A stretch of 64,000 nucleotides of DNA from DSWT01 sp035420085 (lineage in GTDB: Bacteria; Chloroflexota; Anaerolineae; B4-G1; SLSP01), in assembly GCA_035420085.1 (NCBI GenBank), contig DAOLUH010000006.1:1-64000 (forward strand), given 5' to 3'. The position numbers were made by a program, and so were the translations under genes. How positions within the stretch are numbered: the first letter of the stretch is position 1; each line of letters starts with the position of its first letter. This document shows positions 52,504 through 60,902 of the stretch, piece after piece. The notes under the pieces were generated by a model. It ran no database searches, was not told the DNA's origin, and saw only the letters and a list, made by a program, of their open reading frames with translations.

Positions 52504-53451
52504 CTACACGCCTTCCTCCAGGGTCAGTGTGGCGCGCTCGAGGATTTCGGCCAGGATGCTGGTTGCTGTGCGCCCGCGCAGTTGGCTTTCTGGCTTGATG
52601 AGCAACCGATGCGCCAGCGTGAGCGGCGTCAGTGTTTTGATGTCGTCGGGGATGGCGTAGTCGCGCCCACGCAGCGCGGCGAGAGCCTGCGCGGTCTTGT
52701 AGAGCGCCAGCGAGCCGCGCGGACTGGCGCCCAGCGCCACGTCGGGGTGCGCGCGCGTGGCCTGCACGATGGTGAGGATGTACTTCTCCAGCGTCGCGTC
52801 CACGTGGACGTCGGCGACGGCGTCGCGCAGTGCGAGCAAATCCGTGCCATCCACCACCTGTCCGAGCGTCTCTATGGGGTGCTGCTTGCGTTGGTTGCGC
52901 AAGATGGCGATCTCGTCAGCCGCGGCGGGATAGCCGAGCGACATCCGCATCAAGAAGCGATCGAGTTGCGCCTCCGGCAGCGGGAACGTGCCCTCGTACT
53001 CGATGGGGTTCTGCGTCGCCAGCACGAGGAACGGCGCGGGCAGCTTGCGCGTCACGCCGCTTGTCGTCACCTGCCCCTCCTGCATCGCTTCGAGCAGCGC
53101 GGCCTGCGTGCGCGGCGTCGCCCGGTTGATCTCGTCCGCCAGCAGGATGTTGACGAAGACCGGGCCGGGCTGGAACTCGAACGCGCTCGCTTGTTGGTTG
53201 AAAATCTCGACGCCCGTGATGTCGTTGGGCAGCAAATCGGGCGTGCATTGCAGCCGCTTGAAGTCCAACCCCATACTGACGGCGACGGCGCGCGCCAGCA
53301 TCGTCTTGCCGGTGCCGGGGACATCTTCCAGCAGTACGTGTCCCTGGCACAGCAGCGCAACCATCAGCAGTTCAATCTGCGTGTGCTTGCCGATGATGAC
53401 GGTTTCGACGTTTTGCGTGATGCGATTGGTGAAATCGGTGACAGTTTTCAT
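52504..53451 (-). CDS. MoxR family AAA+ ATPase
   Basis: 315 residues. Walker A EDVPGTGKT (42-50), Walker B in NILLADEINRATPRTQ, sensor LATQNPIEYEG and the YPAAADE region are the MoxR pattern, which has few variations. MoxR proteins act as chaperones for protein complexes with VWA partners; DUF58 and DUF4129 genes follow. The triple-VWA protein at 6618-11270 could be a distant partner. First gene of the long minus-strand series. Confidence 0.94.
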   Translation of the reverse strand: MKTVTDFTNRITQNVETVIIGKHTQIELLMVALLCQGHVLLEDVPGTGKTMLARAVAVSMGLDFKRLQCTPDLLPNDITGVEIFNQQASAFEFQPGPVFVNILLADEINRATPRTQAALLEAMQEGQVTTSGVTRKLPAPFLVLATQNPIEYEGTFPLPEAQLDRFLMRMSLGYPAAADEIAILRNQRKQHPIETLGQVVDGTDLLALRDAVADVHVDATLEKYILTIVQATRAHPDVALGASPRGSLALYKTAQALAALRGRDYAIPDDIKTLTPLTLAHRLLIKPESQLRGRTATSILAEILERATLTLEEGV

Positions 53452-53484
53452 TCGGATTCCTTTTCGTGGTTGATTGTGTCAAAC

Positions 53485-53914
53485 TTACGCTAATTTTAGC
53501 CGTTTGACCGGCCCGCGAATTCCGTGCAGTGCTAATAACCGGCTATAGCGGCTTCCGGGAGTCAATCCAATGTCTCCGCTGGCAATCCAGTGATATGTAC
53601 TGTTGCTTTGCAGGGTGTTTAATGGTGTGTTATTTTGCCATTGCCGCAACCATTGGTATTTGATTGACTTCTTTTGCGTACGCTGGGTGAAACTCTACGT
53701 AATAGACAAACTCCTGGTAGCCAATGACGTAATCCCAACGCGGTTCAACAGGATACTTTACCTTTGTACAGGCGTCTATGTCTACGCTGCCTTTCAGCTC
53801 TCGTGTATTTGAGACGGTGATCTTTGCGCGTTCTGCCGGCTGTAGCGCTTGCAACCCAGGTTGCAAGCAACCGGCAACATCGGGTGTATTGTGGATAGCT
53901 TCTATGAAGTCCAT
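53485..53914 (-). pseudogene. Companion gene of the AAA ATPase, broken by one frameshift
   Basis: The first 80 codons (MDFIEAIHNTPDVAGCLQPG onward to VEFHPAYAK) are open; the frame then runs to a stop at 53630. Shifting by one base near 53671-53677 (an AAAAG run) opens a frame with KSIKYQWLRQW, STYHWIASGD and GIRGPVKRLKLA ending at 53485. That product, about 142 residues, has the look of the small protein usually found after ATPases of this type, with a VExHPA core that may be nuclease-like. So the apparent 94-residue protein is a truncation. An assembly error in the homopolymer is the alternative. Confidence 0.65.
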
Positions 53915-54724
53915 AGGTATGTTTGCGCGGCTTCGGCGATGATATTAGCATTGCGGGTGCTGAAACTCGTCTTCGGGTTCTTCGATGACAACCCAATCAA
54001 CGTCTTTTTTCTTGGAAATGTCCGTCGCGGGCATCAGCCAGTATAAGCCCATCAGCAGGGGGATGGACTCCCTTTGCCCTGCGGACCAGACCATGTACGG
54101 CAGTTGATGATTCTCGATATTTAATACGATGCGTTTGCGCATCCCGCTTTCGTCGAGTTTGACCTCTGCGCCGCTAAACACGCTATGGGGCAGCGCATTG
54201 CGGATGACTTCATTCATGCGCCCTTCCTGGGGAAACATCGCGCCTTTACCAGAGCCAAGCTCGGTTTCCATGAGCCGGCGGAGGTGTTCACTGAATTTTT
54301 TGACGACGTAGGGGTCGCCGATTTCATAATCGGCAAAAGGGCGCGGCCAGCCATTTTTGAGCGTCATTACCCTTTGGGCGGGAATCAAAAAGAGCGACTC
54401 TCTCTTTTTCTTTTCAGATGGCGCAAGGGCCATTTCTATGTCGAATACGCGCTGATCTACGAAAACCTGGGTCTCGGTGCGCCAAATTCTCTGCATCCCT
54501 TCACCAAAGTACAGGGATAGAAAGTTTGCAAGATTGCCATACCAGTTATAGCCGTATTCTTCGAGTGTTTGGGTGATGTCGCCAACATCCATCACCAGTT
54601 TGATACACTGCAAAAGAATACTTTTCCCGCTTGCTTGTGGGCCGACCAGAACTGTAATATCGCCAAAAGTAAGCTCAGCTTGTTTTAGCTGTCCTAATGC
54701 AGTAACAGATATGGATTCTTTCAT
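53902..54724 (-). pseudogene. AAA ATPase (OLD/AAA_15-type) with internal deletion
   Basis: From ATG 54724, 260 codons are open with Walker A GPQASGKS (28-35), a signature-like YMVWSAGQRE and Walker B WVVIEEPE. The frame then ends at once (EFQHPQC, stop at 53945), where intact relatives continue for over 100 residues including the D-loop and switch His. In the shifted frame after the junction, TSFSTRNANIIAEAAQTYL ends at 53902 overlapping the companion start, which looks like the original C-terminus. Thus an internal out-of-frame deletion removed most of the C-terminal lobe. RBS and upstream bases come from a heptamer array. Confidence 0.65.
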
Positions 54725-54779
54725 ACTCCCTACTCCTGATTTCCTCACACCCCTACTCCCTCACTCCCCACTCCCCACC
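54724..54779. repeat. Heptamer array (CCnCACT-type units)
   Basis: Eight 7-bp units in register, such as TACTCCC and CCCCACT. It encodes the last residues (VGSGE) and stop of the UPF0182 protein on the minus strand and supplies the RBS of the ATPase gene. Confidence 0.85.
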
Positions 54780-57487
54780 ATCGCCCGCAAAATGGCTTCC
54801 AACGCCGCCTGCTCGCGCCCGTAGCACGTCCAGTCGCCGGTTTCGAGGCAGGCTTGTGCGGCCTGGTAGCGTTCCCAGGCCTGCGCGGCGAGCGACTCCA
54901 GATTGCCTTCCGGCGTGGACGCGGAAGGCGCGCCTGTCGCAACACCGCCGCCGTTGAGGACTTGCAGCAACGCCTCGTCCAGCGTCTCGGCCATCACGAC
55001 GCGGTCGTCGTAGGCGACGATGATGCGCTTGAGTTCCGGCAACTGACCGGATTCGGCTTCAAGATAGAGTGGCTCGACGAAGAGGAATGTGTCTTCAACT
55101 GGGATGACCAACAGGTTGCCGCGCAGCACCCGCGAGCCGCGTTGGTTCCACAGCGAGAGCTGCTGTGAGATGAGGGGGTCCTGGTCGGCGCGCGCTTCGA
55201 TTTGCATGGGGCCATAGACCAGGCGGTCTTTGGACAGTTTGACGATGCCTAGTTCGCCGTAATCGTTGCCGTCGCAATCGGCGTAGAGCCAGGCGATCAT
55301 ATTTTGCTTTTGCTTGGGCGTGTATGGCCGGATCAGCACAAACTCCAGCCGGTCGGAATCGGGGACGCGCATAATGACGTAGTACGGCTCCATCGTTTGT
55401 TGCGTCGTTTCGACTAATTCTTGCGGGATGTCCCACAGGTCTTCGCGGTTGTAGAAGACTTGCGGATCGCGCATGTGGTAGGTGGCGTAGAGGCGCGATT
55501 GGTACAGGAAGAGCGTTTCCGGGTAGCGCCAGTGCTCGCGCAACACCTGGGGCATCGCGTCGCCAGGCTGGAAGAGATCGGGGAAGATGCGCGCGTAGGT
55601 AGCGGCGATAGGGTCGCTGGGGTCAATCAGGTAGAAGGTGGTCGCGCCAGTGTAGGCGTCAATGGTGACCTTGACGCTGTTGCGCATGTAGTTGACCCCG
55701 CCCACCGGCTCCGAATACGGGAAATGGTCGGTCCAGGTGTAGGCGTCGAGCAGCCAGACAATGCCCGTGACGCCGTCGGCGGTTTCGGCGATGACGGGGT
55801 AGGGGTCTTCGTCGAACCAGAGCATCGGCGCAATGGTCTGGGCGCGCTCCTGGATGGTGCGATGGAAGAGGATGCGGCTGTTTCGGTTGAGCGCCGGCGA
55901 GAGCAGCAGTTGTGTGCTGCCGAAGCGTGTGGCGAGCAGCGCGCGTCGCAAGAAGCTGCCCAGCGCCACACCGTCGGGGCCGGTATAGCGTGTGTACACG
56001 TTGCTGTCGCCTTGCGGGTAATCGAACTCGTCCTCTTTGGCGTTGATGACGACATAATTGGATGTCAACTCACCGAAGTAGATCTGGGGGCGTTCGATGC
56101 GCAATTCCGCAGCTTGGCTGATTGGCGGAATGTCGCGCACGATGAGGTTCGGTAGTCCCTCGCGGGTCACTTCGTTGACGTAGTTCAGCGTAAGCCCATA
56201 GCCGTGGGTGAAGATCAGGTGTTGGTTGATCCAGGTTTTGGCCTGATCCGCCAGCTCATCCACGTTGATCTCGCGCGCGGCGAGCATCACCTGGCGCAGT
56301 TGCCCGTCAATAGTGTAACGGTCAACATCCACCTCATTGAAGCTGTAGTACAAGCGGATTTCCTGAAGTTGGCCGTATGTACGCAGCAACGGCCGGTAAT
56401 CCCAGAGGCGGACGTTGCCGAGAATGTCGCGGTTGGTTTCGAGGTCTTGCGCGGTGATCTCACCGGTGGCCGGGTAGGTTTGTTCGGTGATATTGTCCAA
56501 CCCATAAGCATAGCGCGTATAGCGGATATTATGCTCGATGTAGGGTTTTTCGAGGATAAACTCGTTCGGCTCGACGGTGAACTGCTGGATAGCGGCAGGA
56601 TAGCCCGGTCCCAGCGCCGAAAGTGCCAGCCAGAACACGCCGATGACGACCAGAAATCGCCAACGCCGGATAAACACGTTGAGGATCAAGATGCCGGCGG
56701 CCACGAAGAAGATAACGGCCTGAATTACATACAGTGGCATACGCGCGTTGATGTCGGTATAGCCCGCGCCGAATACGACGCCGGTTTCGGCCTGCAGCAA
56801 GCCGTAGCGGTTGAGCAGCCATCCCAGGCCGATGAGTAGCATCCACAGCGCGCCCAGGACAGATATGTGGGCGATTGCGGCGTTCGATTTGATTTGCCCA
56901 AAAACTGCGTAGCGCCCGATCACGCCGAGGAACGTCAGGGCGACGAGAATCTTCGCGCGCAGCAACAGCGCCTCCAGCCACGGCAGCGTGAAGATGTAGA
57001 AGCTCACATCCTGGTGGAAAACTGGATCAGCTATATTGAAGGGAACGCCATTGTTGGCTAACAAGTAGATGCGCCATAGCCCATTGAAAGTCAGCGCGAC
57101 GATAAGGCCGGCAAAAATCGCCGCCCCACTGAAGAACAGGCGCACCGGGCGCGTGGAATAGGTGGCCGGTGGGGTATTTGCGGTACGCCGGGTTCCATTC
57201 AAGGTCACATGGGTGGTGAAGTATTCCTTCGGCGCGATCCAGTGCGGCAGGAAGCTCCAATTCAGCAGCAAAAACCCCACCGCGATCAGCGCCGCGCTGA
57301 GCGTCAGGCCTAGTGAAGCGAGCAGGCGGGTCGTGAAGATCGTCGTGTAATCCAGGCTCTTGAACCACAGAAAATCCGTGTAGAATGTAGCAAACGTCGA
57401 AGAAGTGATGCACAGTAAGAAGAGGAGCATCATCCCCAGACTGATCCAAAGCTGTATTTTGCGCGTGTTGCGCGGTATTTTGGTCAT
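54761..57487 (-). CDS. UPF0182 family integral membrane protein
   Basis: 908 residues. Seven membrane segments in the first third, beginning at about 12-34 and including FYTDFLWFKSLDYTTIFTTRL, the standard UPF0182 opening. They are followed by a large extracytoplasmic domain with family stretches FILEKPYIEHNIRYTRYAYG and VNYMRNSVKVTIDAYTGATT. Function unknown; the family is common in Actinomycetota, cyanobacteria and Chloroflexota. Full length, with AAGGAGA before ATG 57487. The C-terminus is encoded by a repeat array. Confidence 0.93.
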   Translation of the reverse strand: MTKIPRNTRKIQLWISLGMMLLFLLCITSSTFATFYTDFLWFKSLDYTTIFTTRLLASLGLTLSAALIAVGFLLLNWSFLPHWIAPKEYFTTHVTLNGTRRTANTPPATYSTRPVRLFFSGAAIFAGLIVALTFNGLWRIYLLANNGVPFNIADPVFHQDVSFYIFTLPWLEALLLRAKILVALTFLGVIGRYAVFGQIKSNAAIAHISVLGALWMLLIGLGWLLNRYGLLQAETGVVFGAGYTDINARMPLYVIQAVIFFVAAGILILNVFIRRWRFLVVIGVFWLALSALGPGYPAAIQQFTVEPNEFILEKPYIEHNIRYTRYAYGLDNITEQTYPATGEITAQDLETNRDILGNVRLWDYRPLLRTYGQLQEIRLYYSFNEVDVDRYTIDGQLRQVMLAAREINVDELADQAKTWINQHLIFTHGYGLTLNYVNEVTREGLPNLIVRDIPPISQAAELRIERPQIYFGELTSNYVVINAKEDEFDYPQGDSNVYTRYTGPDGVALGSFLRRALLATRFGSTQLLLSPALNRNSRILFHRTIQERAQTIAPMLWFDEDPYPVIAETADGVTGIVWLLDAYTWTDHFPYSEPVGGVNYMRNSVKVTIDAYTGATTFYLIDPSDPIAATYARIFPDLFQPGDAMPQVLREHWRYPETLFLYQSRLYATYHMRDPQVFYNREDLWDIPQELVETTQQTMEPYYVIMRVPDSDRLEFVLIRPYTPKQKQNMIAWLYADCDGNDYGELGIVKLSKDRLVYGPMQIEARADQDPLISQQLSLWNQRGSRVLRGNLLVIPVEDTFLFVEPLYLEAESGQLPELKRIIVAYDDRVVMAETLDEALLQVLNGGGVATGAPSASTPEGNLESLAAQAWERYQAAQACLETGDWTCYGREQAALEAILRAMVGSGE

Positions 57488-57531
57488 AACGTGGTGATCT
57501 CCTTAACATTTTCATCGTGGTACTTTAATCA

Positions 57532-57559
57532 AGTATACCTCATGTAGAAACCTTGACAA
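57532..57559 (-). promoter_or_regulatory. Promoter of the UPF0182 gene
   Basis: Minus strand TTGTCA (57559-57554), 16-base spacer, TATACT (57537-57532), about 45 bases before the start codon. Confidence 0.6.
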
Positions 57560-57668
57560 TTGTGGCAGAGACTACAAATGCTCAGTACGTGGGGCCTACG
57601 GTAATATTTTGAAACTTATGATAAAATGAGATCAATCAGAGTCAGACATACAAGTTCAGGAGTTTGCA

Positions 57669-57938
57669 ATGAGTACAGTTCAAGTAACTCTACCTAGTCA
57701 AGAATGGCGCGAGTTAGTTGGGTTGAGTCAACAGGAACAGATCCCTACGGTTCAATTGTTGCAGCAGGCAGTGCGTAACTTCCTGGACGCGAAAAAGCGC
57801 GTGGCACGCTCGCGCCAGGGTTTTCAGAAGAGTTTTGGCCTTTGGGCGGACCGAAACGACCTGGATAAAGAGAGTATCGTGATTGTTAATGAACTACGCT
57901 GTGAATGGAATGAACGTGAGCAACGAGAAGCATTTTAG
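57669..57938 (+). CDS. Antitoxin-like protein of a VapBC-type pair
   Basis: 89 residues. The N-terminus (STVQVTLPSQEWRELVGL) begins with a strand and helix as in small DNA-binding antitoxins, then an alanine/lysine-rich helix and an acidic tail able to mask a toxin. No exact family is recognised; the call rests on its size and its 29-base overlap with a PIN-domain toxin gene. GTTCAGGAG precedes ATG 57669. Such antitoxins repress their own promoter. Confidence 0.65.
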   Translation: MSTVQVTLPSQEWRELVGLSQQEQIPTVQLLQQAVRNFLDAKKRVARSRQGFQKSFGLWADRNDLDKESIVIVNELRCEWNEREQREAF

Positions 57939-58344
57939 TTATGTCATTGACTCGGATATTCTGATTGATCATCTGCGCGGCTATCGTTGCGCGTTAGAGT
58001 TCATAGATACATTGACCACAGACGATGTCCAGGTGTGTTTTTCCGTCATCAGTGAGGCTGAAATTTATGCCAATGTGCGTCCTGGCGAAGAGAGCATCAT
58101 TGAGGCTTTATTCGATAGCTTGAGCCGTGTGGTTGTCAATGGTGAAATTGCCCGGAAAGCTGGAACATATCGCGCTCAGTACGGACCCTCTCATGGAGTA
58201 ACTTTGCCTGATGCCCTTATTGCTGCAACGGTCTTTGTCATAGGGGCGGAACTTTTTACACGCAATGCCCGACATTATCCAATGACGGATATAAAGGTCA
58301 GAGTTCCCTATGCGCTACCTCAATCACCATGTGCGGCTGAATAG
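57910..58344 (+). CDS. PIN-domain toxin (VapC-like)
   Basis: 144 residues from ATG 57910. The acidic residues of the PIN nuclease site appear as YVIDSDILIDHLRG (D,D), CFSVISEAEIYANV (E) and LPDALIAATVFV (D), in the usual order and spacing. VapC toxins cut specific RNAs to stop translation. Alternative starts at 57883 or 57892 lie deeper in the antitoxin gene; GTG 57916 is also possible. It overlaps the antitoxin gene. Confidence 0.85.
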   Translation: MNVSNEKHFSYVIDSDILIDHLRGYRCALEFIDTLTTDDVQVCFSVISEAEIYANVRPGEESIIEALFDSLSRVVVNGEIARKAGTYRAQYGPSHGVTLPDALIAATVFVIGAELFTRNARHYPMTDIKVRVPYALPQSPCAAE

Positions 58345-58765
58345 TTGCAAAGTTTGTAAGTTTTCTTAACTGTGGTAAGATACGAGATGCTGTACAGCCC
58401 GTCCACGCGACGGTTCGGTGTGGTCCATGTGTAAATTCACTCAGGTGTGCGTTATGGAGGTATGGCGATGGCTAACTTGTTCTATCATCTCAGAACCAAA
58501 GTGGAGGTTGTTCTCATGACCCGTGTCGCTTCCGTACCAGGAGGCCCCGAGCCGCCGGGATGACCCTTTGACCGTCTTTTTCCCCAGGTAGACATCCACG
58601 TGATGCGTCCTGGTCCAATCCGCATACTGGCGGGGCGGGCAGGCGAAATCGCGGTCAATACGGTAATACCGGCGAGCGGGCCTCAACGAAGTTGGGGAGG
58701 GCTAGTTTTTATGTAGCCCAATGTGCGCAGAGAGCACCCGCTCGCTTTTTGCGTGTCTGGGATTT
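58345..58765. other. Intergenic region of about 420 bases with no recognised gene; possible structured RNA
   Basis: No convincing coding frame. A weak promoter (TTGTAA 58354-58359, 16 bases, TAAGAT 58376-58381) could start a plus-strand transcript. Near its end CCTCAAC (58681-58687) pairs with GTTGGGG (58691-58697), and GGGCTA (58699-58704) pairs with TAGCCC (58714-58719) around TTTTT. Purine-rich and pyrimidine-rich stretches suggest folding. I compared it by eye with RNase P, SRP RNA, tmRNA and common riboswitch cores and saw none of their conserved motifs. Confidence 0.3.
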
Positions 58766-58814
58766 GTAAAACGTAAAACGTAAGGTTTTTTTACGTTTTA
58801 CGCATTACGTTTTA
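58766..58814. repeat. Heptamer array (GTAAAAC units), mirror-symmetric
   Basis: Seven 7-bp units in register: GTAAAAC, GTAAAAC, GTAAGGT, then TTTTTTA and complementary CGTTTTA/CGCATTA units. Folds as one hairpin before the ABC exporter genes. It shares TTTTTACGTTTTACGCAT with the array at 21142-21220. Confidence 0.85.
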
Positions 58815-58880
58815 TGTGCCCACTAACTCAAATGAAATACACCCAAATGAGTTCTAGTAGAAGGTTTTTAGGTGGCTGAA

Positions 58881-60857
58881 ATGTCCCAAAATTTGGATCC
58901 AAAACTCTTGCAGAAACTCACTTATGACTTGAAATCCGCGGTACACAAAAACCGCCTGGTGGGGCTGTGGCGCGTGTTGACCGGCTTCCGCCTGCTCTAT
59001 CTCGGCGCGATGATCGCCATTGTCTTGGGCGCGTTCACGCGCGTCTATTACTACCGCGTCGTGCAGTATGTGATTGACACGGTGGTGGGGGAAGGGCGCA
59101 ACACGCAGCACTTGCCCTGGCTCGCGCTCTCTTTCGTGGGCCTGGCCGTCCTGGAAGGGGCGTTTGCCTATCTGCGCGGCATCTGGTCGGCGGAGACGGC
59201 GGAAGGGATTGCCCTGCGGCTGCGCGACTATCTCTACGATCACATTCAGCGGCTGCCGTTCGCTTTCCACGACTACGCCAAGACCGGCGAGTTGATTCAA
59301 CGCTCCACCTCGGACGTGGACGCGATGCGCCGCTTTTACGCCGATCAGGCGTTGGGCATTGGGCGGATCGTGGCGCTGTTCGTTGTCAACTTCACAATGC
59401 TGCTGCGGATGAACACGAAGATCGGGTTGTTATCCATCGTGGTGATGCCGCTGATTGTCGTGATGTCGTACTGGTTCTTTGGGCGTGTCTCGAAGGCGTA
59501 TGACCGCTATCAGGATCAAGAAGCCAAGCTCTCGACGGTGCTTCAGGAGAACCTGACCGGCGTGCGCGTCGTCAAGGCGTTCGCCCGTCAATCCTACGAG
59601 ATTGATAAATTCGACCGCGAGAACTGGGAACGCTATCGCCTGGGCAAGAAATTGCTCATCATGCACTCGCTCTACTGGCCGCTCTCGGACGTGCTCTGCG
59701 CGGCGCAGACGATCCTGGTACAAGCCGTGAGCGCGCTGATGGCCGTGCGCGGCGAGATCACCGTAGGGACGTACATTGCCGTCATGGGGATGCTCGTCTG
59801 GATCATCTGGCCGATGCGTAACCTGGGCCGGTTGATCGTGCAGGTCTCCACCGGGCTGGTCTCCTACCGCCGCGTGGCGGATGTGATCGAGCAGGAGCGC
59901 GAGGACATTGTCGCGGGATCGGTCCCGCTGGACACGCAAATTCGCGGCGCGCTGACTTTCGAGCACGTCAGCTTCTCCTACGAACCGATGGAGGTCTTGC
60001 AGGACGAAGACGAGAAAAAGAAACAAGATAAAAAGAAGAAAGGTGAGAAGAAGGACGCTGAACCGGAGAAGAAAGAGGAGCTGAAGCCTGTCGAGGTCTT
60101 GCACGACATCTCCTTCCGTTGTGCGCCGGGTGAAGTGGTCGCCCTGCTCGGTTCCACGGGATCGGGGAAGACCAGCATCATCAACCTGCTGTTGCGCTTC
60201 TACGATTACCAGGAAGGCAGCCTCACGCTCGATGGCGTCGAGTTGAAGGACTACCCGCGCAGCCTGTTGCGGCGCAACATCGGTATCGTGGAACAGGAGC
60301 CGTTCCTCTTCTCGCGCAGCATCCGCGACAACATCGCCTACGGGGCGAACCGCGAGGTGACGCAAGAGGAGATTGAACAAGCGGCGCAGGCGGCGGCGAT
60401 TCACGACATCATCCTGACGTTCCCAGAAGGCTACAATACCATTGTCGGCGAGAAGGGGGTGACGCTCTCCGGCGGGCAGCGCCAGCGCGTGGCGATTGCG
60501 CGCGCGTTGCTCAAGGATCCGCGCATCCTGGTGTTGGACGACGCCACATCATCGGTGGATACCGAGACCGAGGAGCAGATCCAGCAGGCGTTGGAGGTGC
60601 TCATCCCAGGGCGCACCACCTTCATCGTCGCGCACCGCATCCAAACGGTGATGAACGCCGATCTGATCCTGGTGCTCGACAAGGGCTGCATCGTCCAATC
60701 CGGTGCGCACGCTGACCTGATTCACCAACCCGGCCTCTACCGCGACATCTACGAGATCCAATCGCGCATCGAAGAAGAAGTGGCTGACGAAGTAGAACGT
60801 GAAGTCGAACCGGCCTCGTCCGTGTTCGCTTTCGCGCCTGAAGGCATACTCGCATGA
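58881..60857 (+). CDS. ABC exporter subunit with degenerate ATP site and lysine-rich insert
   Basis: 658 residues: six membrane segments (about 40-320) and a nucleotide-binding domain with Walker A GSTGSGKT (424-431), signature LSGGQRQR and Walker B ILVLDDATSSVD, where D554 replaces the catalytic glutamate. Between the first strands of the ATPase domain is an insert (about 375-401) made almost only of Lys and Glu/Asp. ATG 58881 has AGGTGG at good spacing; a GTG three codons earlier is the alternative. Forms a heterodimer with the next gene, like TM287/288 and BmrCD. Confidence 0.92.
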   Translation: MSQNLDPKLLQKLTYDLKSAVHKNRLVGLWRVLTGFRLLYLGAMIAIVLGAFTRVYYYRVVQYVIDTVVGEGRNTQHLPWLALSFVGLAVLEGAFAYLRGIWSAETAEGIALRLRDYLYDHIQRLPFAFHDYAKTGELIQRSTSDVDAMRRFYADQALGIGRIVALFVVNFTMLLRMNTKIGLLSIVVMPLIVVMSYWFFGRVSKAYDRYQDQEAKLSTVLQENLTGVRVVKAFARQSYEIDKFDRENWERYRLGKKLLIMHSLYWPLSDVLCAAQTILVQAVSALMAVRGEITVGTYIAVMGMLVWIIWPMRNLGRLIVQVSTGLVSYRRVADVIEQEREDIVAGSVPLDTQIRGALTFEHVSFSYEPMEVLQDEDEKKKQDKKKKGEKKDAEPEKKEELKPVEVLHDISFRCAPGEVVALLGSTGSGKTSIINLLLRFYDYQEGSLTLDGVELKDYPRSLLRRNIGIVEQEPFLFSRSIRDNIAYGANREVTQEEIEQAAQAAAIHDIILTFPEGYNTIVGEKGVTLSGGQRQRVAIARALLKDPRILVLDDATSSVDTETEEQIQQALEVLIPGRTTFIVAHRIQTVMNADLILVLDKGCIVQSGAHADLIHQPGLYRDIYEIQSRIEEEVADEVEREVEPASSVFAFAPEGILA

Positions 60858-60881
60858 ATCATGAATCATGATTCATGATTC
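60854..60881. repeat. Short heptamer array (ATGAATC/ATGATTC)
   Basis: Four 7-bp units, two of each orientation, making a perfect palindrome. The stop codon of the first ABC subunit (60855-60857) is in the first unit. Confidence 0.78.
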
Positions 60882-60902
60882 TTTTCACTTGAGGTAACAA
60901 CA

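Noticed and set aside
53836..53857. Hairpin GCTTGCAACC/GGTTGCAAGC as a terminator
   Set aside because: It lies inside the companion gene, encoding LQPGLQAL, and has no T-run; the coding explanation is enough.
58441..58686. 81-codon minus-strand frame in the 58 kb gap
   Set aside because: No RBS, no recognisable motif, and odd composition; treated as part of the unexplained intergenic region.
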